From W0P28-013 sp963658575 (GTDB lineage Bacteria > Bacteroidota > Bacteroidia > Bacteroidales > Paludibacteraceae), in assembly GCA_963658575.1 (NCBI GenBank), contig CAVKQB010000076.1, positions 1-7,675 on the forward strand: a stretch of 7,675 nucleotides of DNA. The letters run 5' to 3'. The notes under the pieces were generated by a model. It saw only the letters and a list, made by a program, of their open reading frames with translations, had not been told where the DNA came from and did not search any database. Shown in pieces: positions 1 to 7,100 of this stretch. Each line of letters starts with the position of its first letter. The first letter of the stretch is position 1. The position numbers and the translations under genes were made by a program.

Positions 1-134
1 AACCCCCTCCGTCGCTACGCTCCTCGTCCCCCTATCCTCGCTGCGCTCGGCAGAGGGACAGTTTTGGCTAGCGATTCTCTCCCCCTGCTGCGTAGCAGAT
101 AGGGGGAGTACCCACGCTAGTGGAGGTAGGGGTT
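1..134. repeat. GC-rich imperfect inverted-repeat element (intergenic, MITE/REP-like)
   Basis: The segment begins AACCCC (1-6) and ends GGGGTT (129-134). Inside it, TCCCCCTATC at 27-36 is matched exactly in inverted orientation by GATAGGGGGA at 98-107. Both pairs centre on about position 67, so the whole segment is one imperfect palindrome whose arms are alignable but diverged. Each half also has its own hairpin: GTCCC/GGGAC (26-30, 55-59) enclosing CTGC/GCAG (41-44, 50-53), and a stronger one at 79-108. A further pair, CTAGCG (68-73) and CGCTAG (115-120), flanks the second hairpin. There is no coding potential. It lies downstream of trpS and could help stop or protect that transcript, but no U-tract follows the stems. 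It may continue to the left of the window. Short GC-rich palindromes of this style occur between genes in Bacteroidota. Its mobility is inference, since no target-site duplication can be seen. Confidence 0.6.
79..108. other. Strong hairpin inside the 1-134 inverted repeat
   Basis: CTCCCCCT (79-86) pairs perfectly with AGGGGGAG (101-108). Inside it CTGC (88-91) pairs with GCAG (95-98) around a GTA loop, leaving small internal bulges. This is the most stable local stem in the window by inspection. For the leftward alaS-trpS transcript it would form a 3'-region hairpin about 130 nt past the trpS stop. The bases after it on the minus strand are AGAATCGC rather than a run of T, so it is not a classic intrinsic terminator. 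A role as a 3'-end stabiliser or a weak terminator is possible. Confidence 0.6.
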
Positions 135-144
135 TATGTCAATT

Positions 145-161
145 AACAATGAATAATTGTT
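145..161. other. Small AT-rich hairpin downstream of trpS
   Basis: AACAAT (145-150) and ATTGTT (156-161) are perfect inverted arms around a 5-nt loop. The six pairs are mostly A-T, so the stem is weak. It sits between the GC-rich inverted repeat and the short tandem arrays. No function is shown. Confidence 0.35.
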
Positions 162-172
162 CGCACCCAACA

Positions 173-200
173 ACTACTCACTACTCACTGCTAACTACTC
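173..200. repeat. 7-bp tandem repeat, four units
   Basis: Four consecutive heptamers: ACTACTC (173-179), ACTACTC (180-186), ACTGCTA (187-193) and ACTACTC (194-200). Three are identical and the third differs at two positions. The next seven bases no longer match. The array is intergenic, downstream of trpS on the minus strand. Confidence 0.75.
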
Positions 201-204
201 ATTG

Positions 205-228
205 ACTTTCACACTTTCCCACTTTCAC
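205..228. repeat. 8-bp tandem repeat, three units
   Basis: Three consecutive octamers: ACTTTCAC (205-212), ACTTTCCC (213-220) and ACTTTCAC (221-228). The first and third are identical and the middle one has a single change. It starts only 4 nt after the 7-bp array and ends 8 nt before the trpS stop codon, so trpS mRNA leads straight into it. Pyrimidine-rich, TTTTC-like sequence continues up to the stop. Confidence 0.75.
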
Positions 229-236
229 ACTCATTT

Positions 237-1313
237 TCAGATTTTCATATTCATGGCGGTGCGTACTTCGTCGAGCGTGCGTGCAGCGATTTCGCGGGCG
301 CGTGCCGCGCCGTCGAGTAGCACTTGGCGTATGTATTCCGGTTGTGCTTCGAGTTGTTTGCGGCGTTCGCGCAGTGGGCGCAACGTTTCGTTCAATGCTT
401 CGGTGAGCATGCGTTTCAGTGCGCCGCCACCGCCGTCGCCGATGCGCTGGGCTATGACTTGCGGCTCTTCGCCCGTGCAGAGCGAGATGAGCATCAGCAA
501 GTTGGTCACTTCGGGGCGGTTCGTGGGGTCGTAGGTGATGTTGCGGTCGGCATCGGTCTTGGCTTTTTTGATGAGCGCAGCGGTTTCGTCTTCGCTGGCA
601 CTGAGCATGATGGCGTTGCCGCGGCTTTTGCTCATCTTTTGTGTGCCGTCGAGCCCCATGATGCTGGGCGTTTTGCTCAACAGAGCGTGCGGTTCGGGGA
701 AGACGGGCGCGCAGTTTTTGCAGAATTTCTCGTTGAAGCGGCGCGCGATGGTGCGTGTCAGTTCGAGGTGCGGCAGTTGGTCTTTGCCCACGGGCACCAC
801 GTTGCCTTTGCAGAAGAGTATGTCCACCGCCTGATGCACGGGATAGGTGTACATGCCGGCGTTCACGCTTTTGAGTCCAGCGGCTTGTATCTCCTCTTTC
901 ACCGTCGGATTGCGGCTCAGTTCGGCGTTCGACACGAGCGTGAGAAACGGCACCATCAGCTGGTTGGCTTCTGGCACGTAACTGTGCGGATAAATCAGCA
1001 CTTTGTCGCTTGGCTCGATGCCAGCCGCCAAGTAGTCGATGACGAGTTGCTTGGTGTTTTGGCTGATTTCTTGATAGGCGTCGTGGTCGGTAAGTACTTG
1101 ATAATCAGCGATTAAAATCATTGTCGGCACGCCCATTTGTGCGAGGCGCACGCGGTTTTGCAGCGACCCGAAATAGTGCCCGATGTGCAGCCGCCCTGTG
1201 GGACGGTCGCCCGTCAGCACGCGGTATTTCGTCGGGTTGATGGCGATGTCGGCTTCGATTTTTTTGCTTATTTCTACGGCCGTTTCGTAACTGGTTGTTT
1301 CGTTTTCTGGCAT
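237..1313 (-). CDS. trpS: Tryptophan--tRNA ligase (TrpRS)
   Basis: This cytoplasmic class I aminoacyl-tRNA synthetase attaches tryptophan to tRNA-Trp using ATP. The 358-aa product has a Rossmann-fold catalytic core. The ATP-binding HIGH signature is exact at residues 43-46, within GDRPTGRLHIGH, and the second signature KMSKS is at 226-230, preceded by GLDGTQ. A VPVGKDQLPHLELTR stretch (173-187) matches the conserved TrpRS segment around the tryptophan pocket. The C-terminal helical tail (about 335-356, ARAREIAARTLDEVRTAM) is typical of bacterial TrpRS. Its length is a little above the roughly 330 aa common for the family, with about 30 residues before the catalytic core. The ATG at 1311-1313 is the first start in the frame after the alaS stop. 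The gene begins 19 nt after alaS (1314-1332) with no promoter in the gap and no clear Shine-Dalgarno, so it is probably co-transcribed. It ends in TGA. It appears intact, and Glu codons sampled near the start are GAA, as in alaS. Confidence 0.97.
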   Translation of the reverse strand: MPENETTSYETAVEISKKIEADIAINPTKYRVLTGDRPTGRLHIGHYFGSLQNRVRLAQMGVPTMILIADYQVLTDHDAYQEISQNTKQLVIDYLAAGIEPSDKVLIYPHSYVPEANQLMVPFLTLVSNAELSRNPTVKEEIQAAGLKSVNAGMYTYPVHQAVDILFCKGNVVPVGKDQLPHLELTRTIARRFNEKFCKNCAPVFPEPHALLSKTPSIMGLDGTQKMSKSRGNAIMLSASEDETAALIKKAKTDADRNITYDPTNRPEVTNLLMLISLCTGEEPQVIAQRIGDGGGGALKRMLTEALNETLRPLRERRKQLEAQPEYIRQVLLDGAARAREIAARTLDEVRTAMNMKI

Positions 1314-1332
1314 AAACTGTTGGCTTGCTTCG

Positions 1333-3951
1333 TTATTTGATGAAATCGATTACTTGGTCGATGGCGGCGTTGATGCCTTCGGCGTATTTGCCGCCTGCCG
1401 AGGCCATGAACGGTTGTCCGCCGCCGCCGCCTTGAATGCATTTGGCTGCCTCGCGCACCATGTTGCCTGCGTGATAGCCAGCGGCAACCATCGGTTGGCT
1501 GAGGAAAACGGTCAGGTTGGGTTTGCCTTCGTACACGGTGCCGACGACGAGCATGAATTTCACGTCGGCAAAACGCCCCTTGAAGTGCGGAATGATGTTT
1601 TTGAACAGTTCGGGCGAGGCGTTGCCCACGTAGCGAATCACTTTCACGCCATTGATTTCCACGGCGTGGTCGAGCAGTTGTTCGCGCATCTGTGCGGCGC
1701 GTTCGAACATAAATTCTTCTATCTTCTTGTGCAGCGATGTGTTCTCTTCCAGCGATTTCTGTACCGATGCGGCGATGTCGGGCGTGTTGTTGAGCAGTTC
1801 GCGCAGCGAGTTTTGCATGTCTTGTGCGGTGTCGAGCATTTTTTCGACTGCCGCGCCGGTGATGGCTTCGATGCGGCGAATGCCAGCGGCTATCGAACTT
1901 TCGCTCACGATGCGCACGATGCCGATGTTGCCTGTCGCTTTGGCGTGTGTGCCGCCACAGAGTTCGATGGACGAGCCGTAGCGCACGACGCGCACGTTGT
2001 CGCCATATTTTTCGCCGAACAAGGCCATCGCGCCCTTGGCTTTTGCCTCGGCTATCGGCACGTTGCGGTGCTCGTCGAGGGCGATGTTTTCGCGGATTTT
2101 TTTGTTCACGGCGTGTTCCACTTGGCGCAGTTCGGCTGGCGTAACCTTTTGGAAGTGCGAAAAGTCGAAGCGCAGCGAGTCGGGCGAGACGTAGGAGCCT
2201 TTTTGTTCCACATGCGTGCCGAGCAGCGCGCGCAACGCTTCGTGCAGTAGGTGCGTGGCGGTGTGGTTGGCCTCGATGGCGTGGCGGCGTTCCTCGTTCA
2301 CTTGCGCTGTGCAAGTGGCTTTCGGGTCGCTTGGGAGCGTGGCGGCAATGTGTATGGGCAGGTTGTTCTCGCGTTTGGTGTCGGCAATGGCGATGGTTTC
2401 GCCGGCGAATGTCAGCGTGCCGGTGTCGCCCACCTGACCGCCCATTTCGGCGTAGAAAGGTGTTTTGTCGAGCACTATTTGGTAAAATTCTTTGCCTTTG
2501 GTGGCCATTTTGCGGTAGCGCAGTATGTTGGCTTCGCAGGTCAGCGTGTCGTAGCCTACAAATTCTGTTTCGCCTTCGCGCAGGGTAATCCAATCGCCCG
2601 TTTCGACGGCGGCGGCGTTGCGCGCGCGTGCCTTTTGCTTTTGCATTTCGGCATCGAAATCGGCGTGGTTCAGCGTCAAGCCGTTTTCTTTCAGAATCAG
2701 TTCGGTCAGGTCGAGCGGGAATCCGTAGGTGTCGTAGAGCGTGAATGCGTCCACGCCGCTGATTTCGGCGCGGTTGGCTTTTTTCGCATCGTTCATCACG
2801 CGGTCGAGCAGACGAATGCCAGTTTCGAGCGTGCGCAGGAAAGCCTCTTCTTCCTCTTTCACCACCTTTTCGATGAGTGTCTGCTGGTGACGCAGTTCGG
2901 GATAGGCATCGCCCATATTTTCGATGAGTGCGGGAATCAGTTTGTACATGAACGCCGATTTCTGTCCGAGGAATGTGTAGCCGTAGCGCACGGCGCGGCG
3001 CAAGATGCGGCGAATGACGTAGCCCGCTTTGGCGTTGCTGGGCAGTTGTCCGTCGGTGATGGCAAAGGCGATGGTGCGTATGTGGTCGGCAACGACGCGC
3101 ATGGCGATGTCCGTCTTTTCGTCCTTGCCGTAGGTGCAGCCGCACACGTTGCCGATGGCTTTCAGCAGTGGCTGGAACACGTCGGTGTCGTAGTTCGATT
3201 GCTTGCCTTGCAGCGTGCGCACCAAGCGTTCGAAGCCCATGCCCGTGTCGATGACTTTGTTGGGCAGCCCTTCGAGCGATCCGTCGGCTTTGCGGTTGTA
3301 CTGCATGAACACGAGGTTCCAAATCTCGATGACTTGCGGGTGGTCTTTGTTCACCAATTCGCGCCCTGGCACAGCGGCTTTCTCTTCGTCGGAGCGGCTG
3401 TCGACATGAATCTCGGAGCAGGGGCCGCACGGACCAGTGTCGCCCATTTCCCAGAAATTATCGTGTTTGTTGCCGTTCAGAATGTGGTCGGCCGGCAGGT
3501 GTTTCGCCCAGATGGCGGCGGCTTCGGTGTCGCGCTCCAAACCCTCTTCGGGCGAGCCTTCGAATACTGTCGCGTAGAGGTTTTTCGGGTCGATATGCAG
3601 CACATCGACGATGTATTCCCACGCAAAATCGATGGCACCCTCTTTGAAATAGTCGCCAAACGACCAGTTGCCGAGCATCTCGAACATGGTGTGGTGGTAG
3701 GTGTCGTGTCCCACCTCTTCGAGGTCGTTGTGTTTGCCGCTCACACGCAGGCATTTTTGCGAGTCGGCGATGCGCGGCGCAGTTATCGGGTCGTTGCCGA
3801 GAATGATGTTTTTCCACTGGTTCATGCCGGCGTTGGTAAACATCAGCGTGGGGTCGCCCTTGACCACCATCGGTGCCGACGGCACGATTTTGTGGCCTTT
3901 CGAGGCGAAAAAGTCGAGAAACGACTGACGGATTTCTTTTGAAGTCATCAT
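1333..3951 (-). CDS. alaS: Alanine--tRNA ligase (AlaRS)
   Basis: This class II synthetase charges tRNA-Ala in the cytoplasm and hydrolyses mischarged Ser- or Gly-tRNA-Ala. All domains of the usual 870-880 aa enzyme are present. The aminoacylation core opens with FLDFFASKGH (11-20) and FTNAGMNQ (38-45), has motif 2 at about 86-102 (HHTMFEMLGNWSFGDYF), and includes DTGPCGPCSE (171-180). A tRNA-recognition helical region follows, then a linker with AEMGGQVGDTG (501-511). The editing domain carries the metal-site residues H563 and H567 (HTATH) and C665 and H669 (CGGTH). A helical stretch (about 705-760) leads to the C-Ala domain, with its glycine run and GQPFMASAGGK ending near 855. The first two codons are both ATG (3949-3951 and 3946-3948), and sequence alone cannot choose between them. 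No Shine-Dalgarno is seen. It is first in the operon with trpS, behind the promoter at 4037-4068. In a sampled C-terminal stretch (residues 713-790), Glu is GAA in 8 of 9 cases and all five Ser codons checked are TCG. Confidence 0.98.
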   Translation of the reverse strand: MMTSKEIRQSFLDFFASKGHKIVPSAPMVVKGDPTLMFTNAGMNQWKNIILGNDPITAPRIADSQKCLRVSGKHNDLEEVGHDTYHHTMFEMLGNWSFGDYFKEGAIDFAWEYIVDVLHIDPKNLYATVFEGSPEEGLERDTEAAAIWAKHLPADHILNGNKHDNFWEMGDTGPCGPCSEIHVDSRSDEEKAAVPGRELVNKDHPQVIEIWNLVFMQYNRKADGSLEGLPNKVIDTGMGFERLVRTLQGKQSNYDTDVFQPLLKAIGNVCGCTYGKDEKTDIAMRVVADHIRTIAFAITDGQLPSNAKAGYVIRRILRRAVRYGYTFLGQKSAFMYKLIPALIENMGDAYPELRHQQTLIEKVVKEEEEAFLRTLETGIRLLDRVMNDAKKANRAEISGVDAFTLYDTYGFPLDLTELILKENGLTLNHADFDAEMQKQKARARNAAAVETGDWITLREGETEFVGYDTLTCEANILRYRKMATKGKEFYQIVLDKTPFYAEMGGQVGDTGTLTFAGETIAIADTKRENNLPIHIAATLPSDPKATCTAQVNEERRHAIEANHTATHLLHEALRALLGTHVEQKGSYVSPDSLRFDFSHFQKVTPAELRQVEHAVNKKIRENIALDEHRNVPIAEAKAKGAMALFGEKYGDNVRVVRYGSSIELCGGTHAKATGNIGIVRIVSESSIAAGIRRIEAITGAAVEKMLDTAQDMQNSLRELLNNTPDIAASVQKSLEENTSLHKKIEEFMFERAAQMREQLLDHAVEINGVKVIRYVGNASPELFKNIIPHFKGRFADVKFMLVVGTVYEGKPNLTVFLSQPMVAAGYHAGNMVREAAKCIQGGGGGQPFMASAGGKYAEGINAAIDQVIDFIK

Positions 3952-3963
3952 ATTGCTATATTT

Positions 3964-3974
3964 CTGATAATCAG
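3964..3974. promoter_or_regulatory. Perfect dyad CTGATAATCAG in the alaS leader
   Basis: CTGATAATCAG is an exact palindrome around a central A, lying 12 nt before the alaS start and so over the expected ribosome-docking zone. The one-base centre means it cannot fold as a hairpin by itself, so if functional it would act as a protein-binding dyad. E. coli AlaRS is known to repress its own gene by binding a palindrome at its promoter. Any similar role here is speculation, and an 11-bp dyad in AT-rich DNA can occur by chance. Confidence 0.25.
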
Positions 3975-3984
3975 TTGAATAAAT

Positions 3985-3997
3985 GCTTTTGCGAAGC
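3985..3997 (-). other. Small hairpin in the alaS leader
   Basis: GCTT (3985-3988) and AAGC (3994-3997) form a 4-bp stem around a 5-nt loop in the untranslated leader, about 34 nt before the alaS start. It is weak alone. Together with the stem at 4012-4025 and the dyad at 3964-3974 it makes the leader dense in short symmetries. No known riboswitch or T-box features (a T-box sequence with specifier loop) were recognised. Confidence 0.3.
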
Positions 3998-4011
3998 CTT
4001 TTGGCGCACCT

Positions 4012-4025
4012 ATGCGGGCGCGCAT
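4012..4025 (-). other. GC-rich hairpin near the 5' end of the alaS leader
   Basis: ATGCG (4012-4016) and CGCAT (4021-4025) are perfect arms around a 4-nt loop. With transcription starting near 4030, the stem would lie within the first 20 nt of the alaS mRNA. It could protect the 5' end or be incidental. Confidence 0.35.
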
Positions 4026-4036
4026 CTAAATTCTTG

Positions 4037-4068
4037 CAAAAATACGAACATTTATGCGATTGCGCAAG
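4037..4068 (-). promoter_or_regulatory. Bacteroidota-type promoter for alaS-trpS
   Basis: On the minus strand TATTTTTG (4037-4044) matches the Bacteroidota -7 consensus TAnnTTTG at every fixed position. CTTG (4065-4068), close to the TTTG -33 box, lies exactly 20 nt upstream, within the normal spacing. Transcription would begin near 4030, giving a leader of roughly 80 nt to the alaS start. The -33 box overlaps a TTGCGCAA palindrome (4060-4067), a possible but unproven operator. No competing match is seen elsewhere in the 3952-4191 gap. Confidence 0.65.
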
Positions 4069-4191
4069 AGTGTTTTTTGCTATATTTTATTGTCGCAAAG
4101 CATGAATGAGATGGCTCTCCACAACTTGTAAAGAACAAACTATTGCAAGTAACAGCAGTAAATCTGGAGAATAAAAATTGGTGGCGTGGGA

Positions 4192-7100
4192 TTAGTTCGC
4201 GCGGTTCTCTTCGAAGTTTTCGACCTGCCCCATGACCTCACGGAAGACCTCCGGCGTGTATTGAGGCGGATAACCGTTCTTGACCAAACAAATCTTAATA
4301 TCCAATTTCAATTGGTCCCGCACACGCTGATTGTTCAGCCAATCGGCATAAGAGGATTTGGCATTGATAATCTCACATATCTTCTTCGCAAGACTCTTAC
4401 AACGGTCGTTTACCATTACACCATCGATCGTTTTATCTTCACCGTATTCGAAGTTATGCTCGTTGCGCAGGTGGATGAGGATGTCGTAGAAGGCTTTCTC
4501 CTCGAAACTCAAGCCGAGTTTGCGGAAGGACTCTCGGTCTTCCTGCATAGAGCGGAGGATAGTGAGCGCCTGCTCGGTGGCGGATTGGATGATGTCCTCG
4601 GCGGTCTGCTCTTGCGTGGCTCCCGCTTCCTGCTCGGAGAGGAACTTACGGCGCTCGTGGTATTTCTTAATCGTGTCGTTGAGCATATCTTGGAACTTCT
4701 TTGCCGCCACGGCATTGGTCTTACCATACTCGGTAATCTGCTTGCGCAGGGTCTTGATAAGCGTTTCGAGTTTGGTGGCAGGCATCTTGATATCCGACAG
4801 CCGCTCTACAAACTCGGGGCCGAAGATATCCATCTCGTCGCCCTCCTCCAAGACACTCTCCACCTGATTGAAGCGGAGCGCCTCCTGCACCATTGTTGCC
4901 ACATGGCGATTCATGGTATCGGTGTCGGGCGCATCGGTGCCGTTCATCTTATAGACCATACCCGCAATCGCCATAAAACACTGTGCCAACGCCAATTCCT
5001 CGTCGCTCAACTCGCCCGACGGCTGGCAAACGTCGTACGCCTTGCGCATACGCTTGACGGTGCCTAAGAAATAGGTCTTGAACGACACCGTCTTCGACGG
5101 TTTGCCGTTTTGTCCCTCGGAGCGGAGCGTCTCGGCAGAACTGAATACATACTCCGCCGCTTGAGCGAGCAGGGCGTATCGGTCGGCGGGTGCAGTCTTG
5201 ACATCAAGGAAGGGCGTTAGATCGTAGTCACGGAACAGGCGTTTGAGAATCTCGAGCAACTCACGGAAGAGGAGGGTTGCCTGCTCGATGTCGTCGTCGG
5301 AGAGCGCCAAAGTACTGTCACCGCCATACATCTTGCGTGCCTCTATCATCTGGTCACGGATGCCGATATAGTCGATAATCAGTCCGAACTCCTTGCCCGG
5401 GTACTTGCGGTTGACACGAGAGATGGTCTGTATGAGGGTGTGCTTCTGGAGGGGCTTGTCGTTGTAGAGATAGGTAAGGCACTCGACATCGAAACCCGTA
5501 ATCCACATATCGACCACGATAACCAAACGGAAATTGGACAGGGGCTGCTTGAACGCTGCGGCGAGGCGGTCGGTATAGTCGTCGTTGCGGACACCGCCGA
5601 GATAGTTGTACATCTCCGCCGGGTCGTTGCTGCCGACCGACGCCACCATAGCCATGGCGGGCATAAGGGGCAGTGCGTCGAGTTGCTCCTTGGTCGCCGC
5701 GACACCCTCCGGGGTCTTCCGCTCCTCGAACCACTCGGGGTAGTGGCTGCGGAAATGCTGCAAGAGGTCGTAGGCAATCTCCCGATTGGCGCAGACAATC
5801 ATGGCTTTCTGTATGCGGTCGGGGTCGTTGGCTACGGCTGCCGTATAGTGGTCGTGAATGTCGATGGTCAAGCGGTCGAGGCGGTCGGGTTCGCCGAGCA
5901 GCACCTCGAGTTTCGACATAATTTCTTTACTCCGCTTGATGTCCTCCCGAGTAGAACCCTCTTCGGCGCAGCGGCTGTAGTAGTCCTCTATCTCTTTGAC
6001 TTTCTCGGTATTGAGCAGCACCTTGGCGATGCGGGGGTGGTACTTGATAGGCACGGTCAGCCCGTCGGCAACGGCTTGGTCCATGGTGTAGCGGTCGATT
6101 TCGGCACCGAAAGTCTGGTAGGTCTCGGCGATAGGCGTACCCGTGAAGCCGACGAAAGTGGCATGGGGCAATGCCTCGCGCAGCACTTGGGCGTAGGGCT
6201 TGGACACCACCGCCCGCATGTTCTCGTCGGCATCCGAACTGAACTTGATACGGCGGGACGCCTCTATCTGGGTGCGGTGCGCCTCATCGGAGAAGCAGAT
6301 GATGTTCGAGCGGGTGTTGATACAGCCGATGGGGTCGTCCTTGCGGTCGCAGAACTTCTGGATGGTGCAGATATAGAAGCCGCCGCTGTCGCGCAGGCTG
6401 AGTTCCTTACGCAGGTGGCGTCGGCTCTCCACCATGCACACCTCGCCGAGGTTGAGGAACTCGGTGGATTTGGTAAAGAGTTTCGCCCCCTGCTTTTGCA
6501 GGTCGTCGCGGTCGACAATCATCAGGATAGTGGGAGCACCGAGGTCGGCGGTACAGCGCAGGGCGAGTTGGCGGGCAAGGAACGCCATAGTATAGGTCTT
6601 GCCGCAGCCCGTAGCCCCGAAATAGGTACCGCCCTTGCCGCTCTTGCTCTTGACGGAACGGACAATGCTCTCACGGAGCAGGCGGGCGGCAAAGAACTGC
6701 GGATAGCGGCAGACCACCTCGCGCTCGTCGGCGTCGTAGTTGGTATCTTGGAAGCAGATATAGTCGCGGAATATCTCAAGGAAGCGGGCGGGGCGATAGA
6801 CCCCTTGCACCATTGTCCGCACCTCGTCGAATGCGCCTGTCGCTACCTTGTCGCCGTCCTCGACCCGCCGCCACGCATAGAAATGCTCGTAGGGGGTGCG
6901 CACCGCCCCGAGGCGGGTCTTGACACCGTCGCTGATGCAGGCGAGCGGGCAGTAGTGGAGCAGCGTGGGGATATCGCGCCAATAGCGGATGCATATCTGC
7001 TCCCACGCGTCGCGGATAGTGGCATGGGCGTCGGCGGGGTTCTTCAACTCCATGATGCAGACGGGGATGCCGTTGAGGTAGAGCAGCACATCGGGGCGGC

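Noticed and set aside
1..236. CRISPR array or tRNA gene in the repeat-rich end
   Set aside because: The repeats are 7-8 bp with no regular unique spacers, and no cloverleaf or acceptor arm could be assembled from the palindromic segment.
157..534. 125-codon plus-strand frame beginning in the tandem arrays downstream of trpS
   Set aside because: Most of it is antisense to the trpS 3' end, and the first part is a low-complexity translation of the short repeats.
1274..3430. 718-codon minus-strand frame overlapping alaS in another frame
   Set aside because: The product is extremely rich in Arg and His, as expected from an out-of-frame reading of GC-rich DNA. alaS is unambiguous over the same bases.
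2251..3942. 563-codon plus-strand frame antisense to alaS
   Set aside because: It is a mirror of alaS codon bias, rich in Val, Phe, His and Gly with no family resemblance and no promoter or leader of its own.
3873..4109. 78-codon plus-strand frame spanning the alaS start and its promoter gap
   Set aside because: Half of it is antisense to alaS and the rest covers the alaS promoter and leader. The composition is unlike a conserved small protein and there is no ribosome-binding signal.
4186..5067. 293-codon plus-strand frame antisense to the 3' part of hsdR
   Set aside because: It falls almost entirely within the conserved C-terminal domain of HsdR on the other strand and shows no domain of its own.
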